A stretch of DNA of 33,057 nucleotides. It comes from Paramacrobiotus richtersi. Its lineage: Eukaryota > Tardigrada > Eutardigrada > Parachela > Macrobiotidae. The stretch is from assembly GCA_034698045.1 (NCBI GenBank), contig JAQGAU010000252.1:1-33057 (forward strand). Reading direction: 5' to 3'. The notes under the pieces were generated by a model. The model saw only the letters and a program-made list of their open reading frames with translations, had not been told where the DNA came from and searched no databases. Positions 22,479 to 33,057 of this stretch are shown in pieces. Made by a program: the position numbers and the translations under genes. The stretch's first letter is position 1; each line of letters starts with the position of its first letter.

Positions 22479-23514
22479 TGGAAAGACTTTAATTTGTTAT
22501 AACCTGCGAAAAAACCGTGTAAGCATGGTGCATGGAAAAAGATCTAAAACTACTTTTTATGACAGAAGCTATACTGTGAATACACGCTGGAGATTATACT
22601 GCATTTTGGGGAAAAACATTAGCTATGCTCTGTCCCTTTCAGCATTAAGATCGAACGATTTGAGAATTCAAAACGTATGTTTGTAAGTTCAACGGCGGAT
22701 CTTTGATTCTGTACGTTCTCGGAACAGTTCCTTGTAAGAAAGTACTTAATTATCGTTGGTATGTACTGTGTACGTGCCGTCATTCGATAGGCTGGGCGTA
22801 CATATGCTGTGAACACACAGTATGACTAAAACAAGGGATAAAGTCGCCCTATCTGTGCATAGCAGACGTTATGTGTCCGTAAATGCTGTTATCCAGAATG
22901 CTTTCCGCACGATTAGTGGGAAGATCGAAAGCTATGGAAGACGTAGCCTCTCCAGTCCGATTCAGTGCACTATATGCAGATGTAGTAAGTAAAGTGTACA
23001 GCTGTCGCCATATATCGTTAGCGTGCAAGATTCTTGCCGTGGTTAGAGGAAAACAGCAAGTCGGGAAATGGGTGACGAAGATTGAACGTGAATAACGTTT
23101 TTCCTCCCTTCTCTGGCAATGGCCGTGTAACAAAATTATAAAAAATTCATTACTTTATGTCAGCCGCGACCACAGCTGCCATATAAACTTGCCGAAGGCT
23201 TGATTCAGCCTATGTGACCAATCCATACGTACTAGGTAGCACTTCATCCTTTCGTGCTTATAGACCGAGCGAGCTCAGAGATACCAACAAACCGCGAAAT
23301 ATTTCTTTCGGGCATTTATTTGCATGTACAGTTAAGTACTACGTGAACATTATAACTATTTTAAAGTGGTTGGATAGATATCGATGATCCGACTCTCGCT
23401 TCATTCTGTAGCGGATTTTCATTGCTTTTTTGCGTTCAAATCAACGCACTGGATGCTTAAGTCAAACTGTTAAGTAACGAAATGCCGCCAAAACAAATGT
23501 AAACCATATTCTCA

Positions 23515-24330
23515 CGTCGCGATGAGCTTGCTCGCTTCGCTGCGCTCGCTCACTGCGCCCACCGCATCTGTCCGTGAGTCTGATACTAATAATGCCTCGA
23601 CCCAAGTGAGCTGAAGCAACTCGACATTTTTTTTCAAACCAAGTCGGACCTCAGCTTTTTTCCTTCTCTTTGTACAGAGTTCCTGAGGAAAAAAAAGTAT
23701 ATTATTTATCTTGAAAACCAACTCAAACACTGTCGAAACCGTCCAAAACGATCTAAATAATTATTTTTAAAACAGTTTCTCCCCATTTTTCTAAGTCTGC
23801 CTTCTCCACCATCGCTCACTCTTTAAGTTCTCCATCTTCCACGCGAATTTTCAATCTGCCACTCATGCGGAATTCGCACTACTACTCCCTCCCCCCACCT
23901 CAAATACTTAGTGTACCCCACCCGCCCCCCCAACTTCGATCATGCTTCGGCACGCCACGCAACGTTTAACACAGGAGTCTATGGAAAATCCCAAGTCCGG
24001 ATATCCAGACTCACAGAGTTATCCCAGCACAACCTATAGTTTTCCACTGGACTAACTCGAAATACGAGCTGAATGCAAAAGACAGCCTGAAAATCTAATG
24101 ATAGGTTTTCGAGAAAACGGTAAAATGCGAATTTTTTTTTGGCCCAACTTCTCAAGCATAAACCTCGCTCGCTTCGCTCGCTCGGTCAATTACTGTGCAT
24201 CGTAAGCAGTTTAACACAGAAGCACGCTAATGCTGTTTTTTTTTTGTTCAAAAAATTCGTTCTGAAACATGGCAAAGCTAAACTTTTCACCACACTTGGC
24301 AAAAAGCTTCCGGAACGCAGAATTGCATAA
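23515..24330. repeat. Unclassified repeat-like block
   Basis: The composition changes sharply here, with pyrimidine-rich and C-rich runs (CCCTCCCCCC, CCCGCCCCCC) and a motif GCTCGCTTCGCTCGCTC. That motif occurs near both ends in the same orientation (about 23529-23552 as a variant with an extra GCTGC, and 24162-24184). TTTTCGAGAAAACGG lies near the right end. No coding frame, terminal inverted repeat or target-site duplication was established, so the family is unknown. Confidence 0.4.
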
Positions 24331-24431
24331 TATGGTATTTCCTACTTATAGATTTTTCTTGGAGTTCCAGAAATGCAGACATACTGGTATTCCAGCGATA
24401 TCAGTGTAGTGATATCTAGTTGTGCGCATAG

Positions 24432-24716
24432 CTAACGTGTAAGCGCATGCAGTATGCAAATCATTGCCGCGACCGAAAATGTGGGTTTGTACCTTTTCGA
24501 AACTTTCGAAACCGTATTTATAGCTATCTGGGAAAGGTAAAATTTAATTGTATTCATAACTCCCAATGCCAAGATGTACATACGGATAAACATAGATAGC
24601 CGAATCCCAATAATCCAGATGATTTGTCCGAACGAGCCCAGTGTCCAACGTAGCGCATCCGTCTTTAGTGTTTTAGGTCGTCTGCCCGAAAAAAATAAAG
24701 AGCTTCCTGTGGCTTC
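24432..24716 (-). other. Hydrophobic open reading frame of unknown status
   Basis: Ninety-four codons stay open on the minus strand, ending in TAG. The translation has a basic start (GRRPKTLKTDALRW) followed by hydrophobic segments such as GQIIWIIGIRLSMFI and YILALGVMNTIKFYL. A possible acceptor (TTTTTTCGGGCAG) and a possible donor (ATCC|GTATGT) flank the first part. There is no Met early in the frame, so if real it is an internal exon. No family was recognised. Confidence 0.2.
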
Positions 24717-26125
24717 TCATTCGATCGTCCTGTACTGAAAAACTAGTCCTTTTTATTTGTTACTGGTAGCTTGCACTAACACATTTTATTCCATGCACCA
24801 GAAGCCGATAAATTATCACAAACTTGTTGCAGAACTGTATAGCTAATTCCGACGCTTGTAGAATGTGCGAAGTTAGGCTAATCACAAATGTTTTCTTCAG
24901 TCTGGCTTTTTTGGTACTCAGTGTACATAGGGCTTACAATGTTAACCTGGCACTTGTACTAAGAATACAATTGTGTACAAAATATGCAATGCTCCTCTGC
25001 TTATAAGAAGGAATGTTGTGTTGTGAGTTATGGAAATCGATCTGTGCTTGTATCCTTCGATTCAAAAACTGAATCGAATAATATCGTATAATCAATCTAC
25101 AGCTAGTACGCACTATCATGCCCTTAGAATTACTTGTAGCCAGTTGTGGTCTTCACCGGCTCACAAAGGTCTTTTCTTTGGCTACGACTATTAATTCTCG
25201 TTACAGAACTGAAACGCTTTTTTTAATACCGGCAATCCAACAAGGGCTGCCGATTATGACGGTAACCATACTGAATTATAAAAGTTTAGCATAACAAGAA
25301 CATACCACATTATTATAATCAACATGAGATATATACATGTCCTGTATATTTCGCTAATTACTGTTCCGGACGCGTATGTCCACCATATTATGCTGCATTT
25401 ACAGTTAGTTAAAAGATGCTTACTATTGTTCGGAAATAATGTCGATAATTTGAGTTGTGAATATAACCGCAGGCTTATTGTTAAGACCAGTACGAAACAC
25501 GCTAATGTATTATATGGATAATGCTTTATTGTAAAACTGCATATATCTACGTATATACATATAGACATATAACTGCATATATACATAAAACTGCGATGTG
25601 TCGATCCTTCTGCTTTTAGTAAAAGTCAGTATGTTTTATTATTGTATTAATTTACCGGAGTAGCCAAAAAGACTAGCAAAGGCACTTACGACAGGACAAA
25701 CAAAGTCCTGATGACCTGATGATGTGCGGATTTGGTACCGCTCTTCGAGTATTTAAATAAATGACTTACATATACTGCATACTTACTTATTTCCACACAA
25801 AGTACAGGCATCTTCTGATAATATAATCATAAACTTCGAATTACGGTAGTACCTTAATTGCGATGAGTCTAACAATTGCAAGAAAATTCAGAGAATGCGG
25901 ATAACTTTTCTTTGTTGAAAACTCAATGCTACCTCAGCACGTCGATCTGCGACTTCGTATGAAACTGTTTCGAATACGTTATGTATGTATGTGTGAATAT
26001 CAGCACTCGGCATCTAACAGCCAAAAAACAAACAACAATGATACTATGCGGTACTGGTCAAAACAGTCAGTAGTATGTTCACTGTCAGCAAAAGTACGCA
26101 GTAAACATTCCTCTAAGAAATGTTG

Positions 26126-26134
26126 TATATAAAG
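26126..26134 (+). promoter_or_regulatory. Possible TATA box of the DOMON gene
   Basis: TATATAAAG lies 78 bp upstream of the ATG at 26204. This would place transcription start about 40-50 bp upstream of the ATG. Inferred from position and consensus only. Confidence 0.4.
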
Positions 26135-26203
26135 TATTCCCACGATTGTTTATGTATCACTTTTTATATCCGACCGCGGACTGATCTGTCATTGCATGTT
26201 ACA

Positions 26204-28437
26204 ATGATCTTCAACACAGTTTCCATTCTGTTTATACTGGCCTACGGGATTACCGAAGGAAAGATACTTAACGTCGAACATCTAAACGCTCCGCAAGACA
26301 ACACCAGTCGGAAAGCGTTAACCGTCGATGAGCATGATCGTGCCAATCGGAATGCTTTGCCCTGGACAGGTCGGGAAGAATGGGTGGTATTGCTGCGATG
26401 TGACAATCCGGATCATAACCACCCGGTACTAACTGGACGATGGAACTCCAATGCTAGCCACATCTGGATGGATCTTCTGGCACAGACTACCGGATGGATG
26501 GCGTTTGGTATTTCGCCGGATGGCGGGATGGACCAGTCGGATGTGCTGTTTGCTTGGTGTGATGATACGGCAAATGGCGGACGGTGTTATGCGCAGGTAT
26601 GCTTCCGCGTGCAGGTGTATCATGATAGATATTGCACATGCATAGCATTCCAATGATTTCATCTATGAGCAGCATAATGACGATATACTAGACAATCCGT
26701 ACAACTCAACATGGCATTCGCGCTGATAGCAAGATCACACTAAATCTAGTATGCCGATGCAATTATGGTGCATAATTAATTGCTGCGTTTTTTTATTAAC
26801 TCGCAAAATGATATTGTACTGGTTCCTGGGCACCTATTTATAGTGTTACTGAATGCCTTTCGTTGAGCAGGATCGAAATATCGCTGTGGACCAGCAGCGA
26901 CAACGGGTCAACTTAACCAGCGATGATCAACAAGACTGGCAGTTGATATCTGGTCGGGAGAATGGGACACACACCTGGATAACAGCAAGTCGCCGACTGA
27001 ATACGATGGATAGCAACGACATGCGCATCACGGTACTTCTACAAAATCAGTAATGGTACCTAGCTTTGACCTTTAATGCCATATATCATTGTGTATGGAA
27101 TTTGATATAATATTACAGATATATGGCATGCGCATTAAAGGTCAAACTTTCATTTGCAAGTTCAGTAACACTGTATACGTTTAACGTTTGTATAATGATG
27201 GGCGGGAATAAATTTACGAATGTACTAGTGCGTGGTTACTCTACAGGGCAGAGCTATCCATGGGATTTTCGCCGTGGGTGCCGTTGATCCCGACATCACA
27301 ACCGGGGAGGTCCAAAAACACATGTATAAGATCAGTCGCAAATTAACCGTTTTGCCAGCCTCCCATCAAAACTCCCTTTGGAGCGTGGACAGCTCGGAAC
27401 AGCCCGGGATTTACGAGCATCCCACCTCTGTGGCCGCATCATGGAGCACACGGCGTAACGTTAGCACAATCAGCGGCACAGGCAGACGTGGAGAAAGCGG
27501 GCCACTAAACAACTGGGATTCCGGTTTAGTGCGAGTTCAGTACGCCAGTGGTCAGTCGTTGGATGGTAACCGAGGAACCCAAAGTGCAATGTCCGCTAGT
27601 GCGAATGCGAACGGATTGGGACGGGATATGCAGTCAGTGCAGACGTGGGCCGGTCAGGATCAGGGAAGCCGGAACAACATCAATTCGGGAAGATTCACCG
27701 GGGGTATGTCGAATGGAAACTCAGCTATGTCCGGTATAAATTCTGCTTCGGGTATCGCCACCCAAGGAGGTTCTTCGACGAGAAACAATGCAAACGCAGG
27801 AAGACTGGTTGATGCTGGAAATGTTGGCGGGAATACTGCTGCGGCTAACATTAGACCAGCTCTATCCGGTAATACCGCCCAAGGAGGATCGGCGTGGTCG
27901 CAGTCGACCGGCAGCCAGTTTGGACAGTCTCAATCGGCTAATGGTCAGTCTGGACAGCAGTCACAGGTAGCCAATGGTCGCTTTGGACAGCAGTCGCAAT
28001 CAGTCAACAGCCAAACTGGCCACCAATCGTCATCGGCAACGGCGTCCAATGGAAGAGGAGCAACTGGCTCCTTTGTATCGGGTGACAGCGGAAACCCTTG
28101 GTCATCGGGATTTGGCTCCAGAACCGACCACACCGGTAGTACCGACGAATGGTCCTGGGGAAGCACTGTCGAGAACGCGCTGAAAGACGGGAGCATGAGC
28201 TTTGCTGAACTGCTGATGCGGGGATTACGGAGCGTGGCCAATTTGGTGGGGTGGTTCTCGTCTTTGGAGATTGACCCCAGCACCAATTTCGGACTGTTTG
28301 GTTTCAAGAAAAGCTCGGAACAGTCCAGTAACCGGCATGTCCAGTGGTCTTCATCTCAGGAAAGCTCGAGCGCTTTACAACAAAGTCATAATATTTTGGC
28401 GACTAATATTTCTTTTAGAAGTCGACCAATATTCTAG
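26204..28437 (+). CDS. Secreted DOMON-domain protein with low-complexity tail
   Basis: Exons are 26204-26596, 26871-27032 and 27247-28437; all junctions are phase 0 and the product is 581 residues. A signal peptide comes first (MIFNTVSILFILAYGITEG). The DOMON domain covers about residues 50-225: WNSNASHIWMDLLAQTTGWM, AFGISPDGGMDQSDVLFAW, then DQQQRQRVN, QQDWQLISGREN and TASRRLNTMDSNDMRIT. This resembles the DOMON part of MOXD1/dopamine-beta-hydroxylase-like proteins, but no copper-monooxygenase domain follows. Residues from about 280 to 500 are instead rich in Ser, Gly, Gln and Asn, with repeated GQQSQ words. A more ordered segment, SFAELLMRGLRSVANLVGWF, lies near the C terminus. DOMON domains bind heme or sugars, so an extracellular binding role is possible. 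The ATG is preceded by a TATA-like word. Confidence 0.88.
27065..27146. repeat. 82-nt imperfect hairpin in a DOMON gene intron
   Basis: The left arm (27065-27087, starting TTTGACCTTTAATG) is the reverse complement of the right arm (27118-27146, ending CATTAAAGGTCAAA), apart from six extra bases in the right arm. The loop is about 30 bases. It could be a short inverted-repeat transposon remnant or a small-RNA precursor. No target-site duplication is obvious. Confidence 0.7.
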
Positions 28438-29034
28438 TTTTTATGGTTGCAGTTCAAAATATTCAGTTTTTTTATTTTGTACATGCTGATGCGTTTGTTT
28501 GTGTGTATTGCGGTTTTTATCGCTGGCGATAGATACCGGTTCAATTTGAAGCTGATCGAACCTACTTCAGTTTGTTATTTACTGCTACTTTGCGTACCAT
28601 TTTTAAAGTGGCCAGATTTATTTACAGGGGAAGATTAAGAACGGAACTTATGAAACTCTGCTACCAGTAATACCTGTGCTTGTGAATCATTATCTATGGT
28701 CCTATTATAACACAGTAATATAACACTATTGTAACACACACACAGTGTATGAAAATCTGCAAACTCGGTATGTATCGAAATGGGATACGATTTTTATATT
28801 CTTGTTTTTTTTACTGGGACATGTGCTGTTAATGCTGATAAGTCAAGCAAAGTTGTTCTGTATATTTTACAGTAATAGCAGAAAACATGTTGAGTAGGTA
28901 TATGGCATCCTCAGTTAGAGACTATTTCTTTATCAGATATGTCGTTATTCAGCTTTCTATCAAACATTTAGTATACACTGAACCGGAAACCGGGATCCGC
29001 GGGGCTGGAATATGGCGATGAGCTTATAAGTACA

Positions 29035-29040
29035 AATAAA
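29035..29040 (+). terminator. Possible polyadenylation signal
   Basis: AATAAA lies about 600 bp after the DOMON stop codon. It is the first canonical hexamer I found there. Assignment to that gene is inferred. Confidence 0.3.
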
Positions 29041-29368
29041 AGAGATTCCACTTGTCAAACAACAAGTATCTTATTATCCAGTCCAGTTAATTTACATTAC
29101 AGCTACATCAGTGCGCTATCACTTACACCTCTAGAATTATTTACTTAAGTACGTCGTGAAATGTACTTTTATGTGCATCTCATTTGATTTGTGATTGTAC
29201 AAACAGTGTTGGTTAACGAAATGTTTTTGAACAATTTTACCGAATATGGTCTCGTTTCCTCTCCCAGATTCTCGTCAGTTCATTTTTCCTTGCTATTTGA
29301 CTGGATCAACATACTGGGTACAGTGTACGTGAACTCTTAAACACGTGAAAGCGAATTTACTCCCGAGT

Positions 29369-29614
29369 ATGAGTTGGTTACAGAAACGATCAAATCCAAC
29401 AAAATTACCAAAAGAACGGGCAATTTACTGTACGGACACGGCTGGTCCCATCGATTCGGTGTCATACGAGGAGCATCCGAACTGCACAGTTTGCAAAACA
29501 AATAGGAAGAAAAAAATGCCGGTAGTCTCATACCGGTGCGGAACAAAAGTTGAAATGCGTGTCGAAATCATACATGTTAAGCCGAAAGCAGAAGATCAAA
29601 GGAAAACACTGTAA
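29369..29614 (+). CDS. Small open reading frame with a C-x-x-C motif
   Basis: The first ATG of the frame gives 81 residues. It contains HPNCTVCKTNRKKK followed by SYRCGTKVE, a Cys/basic pattern loosely like the Cys-rich tails of some DDE transposases, although the closing Cys pair is missing. Neither splice sites nor a longer frame supports it. It may be chance or a worn transposon piece. Confidence 0.2.
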   Translation: MSWLQKRSNPTKLPKERAIYCTDTAGPIDSVSYEEHPNCTVCKTNRKKKMPVVSYRCGTKVEMRVEIIHVKPKAEDQRKTL

Positions 29615-29676
29615 AAAAATTATTACTGCCGTTCCGGCATGTGCAAAGCCCCCCCCCCCCCTTGCGCTGATCCGGC

Positions 29677-32585
29677 TTAAAGGTGACTGTTCATCCGAGC
29701 GATTTCCTTGAGATCCATCTGAACACATGTTTCTCCTTGGGGGAAATTTGCAGTGAACCCGTTATCCAAGGCAGCTGCAGTATTGATGTTTCTACCCTCT
29801 TCCTGCTGAATAACACTATGAAACTGGACCCGTTTCGATTCCACCATCTTGTAGGCCGTTTTGGCATCGCTTTCTTGCAGGAACCAAAAGTAAAACACGA
29901 TTCTAAAATCACCATAAATATAAACGTAACATTACGAAAGAGTCAGTTAGTGTGCAGCTTCATATTGCATACCCATCCAGAGAATCAAACGACAAGTGAT
30001 CGTTGAGTATCAGTCCTCCGCTGGCACGAAACACATCCGTCATGTCATCCAGTTGTTGGTCAAATTTGCGAATGGTTTCCCCGCGCTTCAGCGCCGCTTG
30101 GTAGTAATCCACCGTGCGGACTAGCAACACCGAGTACACAATTTCCTCACGGTGCAGGTTTTCTTGGGAAGGACGGCGAACGTTGAAAATGATTTCCGGG
30201 AGTGCGCAGGTATAGATCTGGTCATAGCAGCTGTCATGCGCGATTTCCGTACCGGTATCCAACTTACTGCTCACTGAACCTACATGCAATAGTATTAGTA
30301 TTATAGCGTAAAAAATGACCTTCCTGTATGTCGTACATTTACTGATACGTGTTTACTTGTTCTCTCTACTTCCCTTAACTTTATCTAGCCACAGCCGATC
30401 TGCATCCTGGTGCGCTTAACAGCATCCCAGTTTGAGAGAATTCCAGATTCTTGTTTTAGTATACATAGGTTCGGCTAATCAGTATTTCAGTGGGAAAGTT
30501 TACGCGGTTACGGTAAGCGAAAATTCACGAATATACAGTTTACCTTGGTCCACTTTTGCCGCTCGCTCAGCCAGACGCTGCAACATGTCGGGGCTTCCTT
30601 CGACGATCTCTTCCAATTCCTTCCGATCCTCATGGTTCATGATCGCTTTAAAGTCGTAAAGGATTGAATCCTGCCACTTTAGCACTCGCACCGGCACTTC
30701 CTCATACTCTGGCAAATGGGCATTCACGGCTTTTATGAAGCGATCACGCTCTTTTTCGTTACGGAAGTGAAGGATCTGGCGCATTTTCCTGAAAACCGGC
30801 AGCGTCTCTGACTGTTTCCATGTGTATTAAGTTGCACTTACGGATTTTTAACCTTCTCCTGCATCTTCAGTGTAAGACCACCATATTTAGGATCTTCCAA
30901 TTTTTTCAGCCAATTCGGGTAATCAACCTGTAAGGATGCATAAACCATGAACTTAACCCAATATAATGCCGATTATCACAAGAAACGTCCGCCTTTTCGA
31001 AATCCTTGTATCGGCACACTACGCACATGAATGGCCCAGTTTATCATCAATTTTACTACAATTTGTCTTTAAATGGTACGAGCTCAACTTATTATTATAA
31101 GTGTATTTTTTCCATCGTTCCGTACATGACCTCGTCAAAACTGGTGCGCCATTTCGTCGGCAGATGCAACACGACCGACTCCATGTCGTACCGGTGCTTG
31201 TATTCGCAAGCCCGCGAAGCCATGATAAAGAATCCTTTCTTTTTGAAGAGCCAGTACAATTCCTTTGGCAGCGAGTTAAGAGCAGCAGCCACAGCTCCTT
31301 CCGATGACGTAGTCTTCACAATGCTTTTCGGGCCATACTTCTCGCCATAATCGGCGTACATAGGAAGACCGGTGAATCTGCAAGCACAAATCAACACTGA
31401 ACACTCACTGGGCACAGCAAAAAACGATAAGCAAACTACTACTACAACTCAGTTAACTACTCAGTAAGCCTTGTGATCCGAAAACACTCCGCTTCATAAA
31501 GATTACAACCTCCGTACTTCACGATCAGTCATCAAAACTTACAAAATCAACAAATCTCAGCAACACAATTACAGTATACTGTTGAAATTACAGCTGAAAA
31601 CATTAACAACAAACCAGAATGATTTGGTGATTAATGACTTATTTCATAAAGCGCTGACCGGGACTGAGCGCGGACTACTATAAACAGGGTAACTTACTGA
31701 TTTTTGCTAGGAAGGATTTCCACGAGGCTGGCACGGAAACTGTCTTCATTGTCCTTTGTCGGCTTGTACTTTACGGGAATCATGGGGCAGACGCCCCCAT
31801 CTTGCCAAAACTTGACAATGCCCATGATGGCAGTCGTCCGAGTTTCAAGGGTGACGGTATGTTCAGGAAGAATCCAGACTTCCTTCTGCATGCGGCTGAT
31901 GATCGAATCGGTCTCTTCCCCAGCCATATAAATGCGCACCGTTGCATTCTCTTTCCATGCATCACGGATGGGCCGTTCGTCCAGTAGATCAACCGCAGCG
32001 AGCGCAGCGTCCACCGTGCTGAAGGTCACGTCAAATCCTCTGCAAAACAATGCAAAGCAGTCATATTTTGTGTGCTACAGTATAAAAACACATTCGATTA
32101 AAAAAATCACTGTATAAAAAAGCGAAAATATGCAGGATATATTGAATTCTTAGTCTAAATTGTTGCTTTTAGACGCAACATCTCTGGTCATGCATCACAC
32201 TGTACAAATGTACTGCAAGTCAGTTACTTCACCGAAACTGTCTTAGATCCTAATGATGTTCAGAAACTCAGATTTGGGGTTTAAAAACAGCAAAAACCAC
32301 AGTAAATTTTGCAACACAATTAGAAGCGGTCTTACTGTAACTGTGCATGGATTTCCTCGTACTGCACACCCTCGTGATTCAGGAAACGCTGAGCGATTCG
32401 TTTGAGCTCGGCTTCATTCTGGAACGCAGCATAAGACTCAAATGTTGCTTATCAGCGAACTTCATTTGCATCACTGCAAAGCTGACCTTTTTGTTGATGA
32501 TCCCGACAAAAACTTTCTTCGCCCAGACGTGTTCTGGCACGAAGGCCTCGGGCGATTTGTCTGCAGATGGCGTCACGCAGGCCAT
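29677..32585 (-). CDS. 544-residue protein of unrecognised family, eight exons
   Basis: Minus-strand exons are 32585-32487, 32418-32336, 32039-31698, 31377-31131, 30927-30842, 30788-30544, 30279-29973 and 29902-29677. All junctions are GT-AG and in phase; the total is 1635 nt. Splicing turns several unrelated-looking frames into one continuous charged protein: KKVFVGIINKK-NEAELKRI, IHAQL-QGFDVTF, ILPSKN-QFTGLPMYA, RTSFDE-VDYPNWL, EKVKN-PKMRQIL, AAKVD-QGSVSSK and FDSLD-GIVFYFWF. The start is the first ATG in a frame closed upstream by a stop. No signal peptide or membrane segment is seen, so it is probably intracellular. Two stretches look alike (IINKKNEAELKRIAQRF with EEI, and HFRNEKERDRFIKAVNAHL with EEV), which hints at an internal repeat. 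I do not recognise the family. An upstream non-coding or coding exon cannot be excluded. Confidence 0.78.
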
Positions 32586-33057
32586 TGCTGCTGAATCGAA
32601 GGAATATAAACGATAATCGCAGTGCTCGAACAAATCGAACACTCAGCAATAAGAAGAATTCGGAACGGTCGAACAGCCGGTGCCTGTCCCAAAATCTAAC
32701 GCTCGCTAAACCGTAAACATTGCACTTTAAGAACTACTGGAGTCTACTTCCTGGTTCAAATTTTTGTTCTGGCAGTCTCGTTTGGCAACTGCATGGCTGG
32801 CGTCCTGTCTGGCGGCGCCGGTAACCGAAGCCGGCGAATCGGATTATCGGCGCACTAACGATGACTCATTGCACGTTACTGATCGCACACAAGCCGATGA
32901 GGTTCAAATGTAGGCCTTCGGGTTTGCTCTTCCGCCTCTTCGGTATCAAACCCATATGATGTATGAAATGTTACTGCAAGATTTTCCGGCAGGTCGTCAG
33001 TATGACTAATTGGTGCTTTAGCTCCCTATTTAGTATACTAAAGACTTACGTTACGAA
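32586..33057. other. 5' flank of the 544-residue gene
   Basis: This stretch is somewhat GC-richer, with CpG-containing words around 32770-32850. It holds no frame I can support. Promoter elements are likely here, but none is recognisable. Confidence 0.35.

Larger units (their letters stand above)
22479..26125. other. Gene-poor intergenic stretch
   Basis: This lies between the 5' ends of the divergent channel and DOMON genes. Open frames near 22849-23133 (minus) and 22883-23095 (plus) overlap each other, and neither shows a known motif. A repeat-like block at 23515-24330 and a hydrophobic frame at 24432-24716 are listed separately. From 24720 to 26125 the sequence is AT-rich, with no frame I can support. 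Confidence 0.5.
28438..29676. other. 3' flank and interval between convergent genes
   Basis: The first part is probably the 3' untranslated region of the DOMON gene; the first clear AATAAA is at 29035-29040. A plus-strand frame at 29369-29614 is listed separately. A run of about 13 C residues lies near 29649-29661, just downstream of the stop of the 544-residue gene. Nothing else was seen. Confidence 0.5.

Noticed and set aside
22849-23133. Overlapping frames on both strands upstream of the channel gene.
   Set aside because: Neither shows a motif or usable splice sites, and they exclude each other.
25254-25586. Minus-strand 110-residue hydrophobic frame.
   Set aside because: It is low-complexity and AT-rich with many Tyr and Ile codons, no motif and no splice partner.
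27945-28307. Minus-strand 120-residue frame within the DOMON tail.
   Set aside because: It is the antisense shadow of the Ser/Gln-rich repeats of the plus-strand exon.

Overview
This window is from an animal nuclear genome, probably a compact invertebrate one. Short GT-AG introns (many 56-92 bp) interrupt genes for animal-type families: THAP and C2H2 zinc-finger proteins, a PRDM-type PR/SET domain, a Cys-loop ligand-gated ion channel and a DOMON protein. The style would suit a tardigrade or another small ecdysozoan, but nothing here proves the phylum. All gene models below were built by hand from reading frames, splice-site phase and family resemblance.

Layout. (1) 1-8856, plus strand: one very long gene, open at the left edge. 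Seven exons join in phase into at least 2535 residues: ten THAP-like domains, an acidic linker, a PRDM9/PRDM11-like zinc knuckle with a PR/SET domain, then about 27 C2H2 fingers, mostly in a repeating three-finger unit. (2) 7545-16470: a tandem duplication of about 4.2-4.7 kb. Each unit carries the 3' end of the zinc-finger gene plus a minus-strand gene for a 436-residue protein of unknown family. In the second unit the zinc-finger tail has decayed, while both minus-strand genes are intact with identical exon sizes (330/373/608 nt) and about 90% identity. (3) 17310-22478, minus strand: a 16-exon Cys-loop channel gene of the GABA/glycine-receptor-like group, with four consecutive exons of 25-36 nt around the Cys-loop and a pore motif that predicts cation rather than anion selectivity. 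(4) 22479-26125: a gene-poor stretch with an unclassified repeat-like block and one hydrophobic open frame. (5) 26204-28437, plus strand: a secreted DOMON-domain protein with a long Ser/Gly/Gln/Asn-rich tail; one intron holds an 82-nt hairpin. (6) 29677-32585, minus strand: an eight-exon gene for a 544-residue protein of unrecognised family. The rest to 33057 is its 5' flank.

The genes do not form an obvious pathway. The most unusual object is the THAP-PR/SET-zinc-finger gene, which joins a transposase-derived DNA-binding domain array to a histone-methyltransferase-like domain and a long finger array. Next are the channel's pore motif and the four-repeat protein whose copies survived the duplication while the linked finger tail died. 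I saw no rRNA, tRNA or CRISPR array, but covariance-model searches were not possible.
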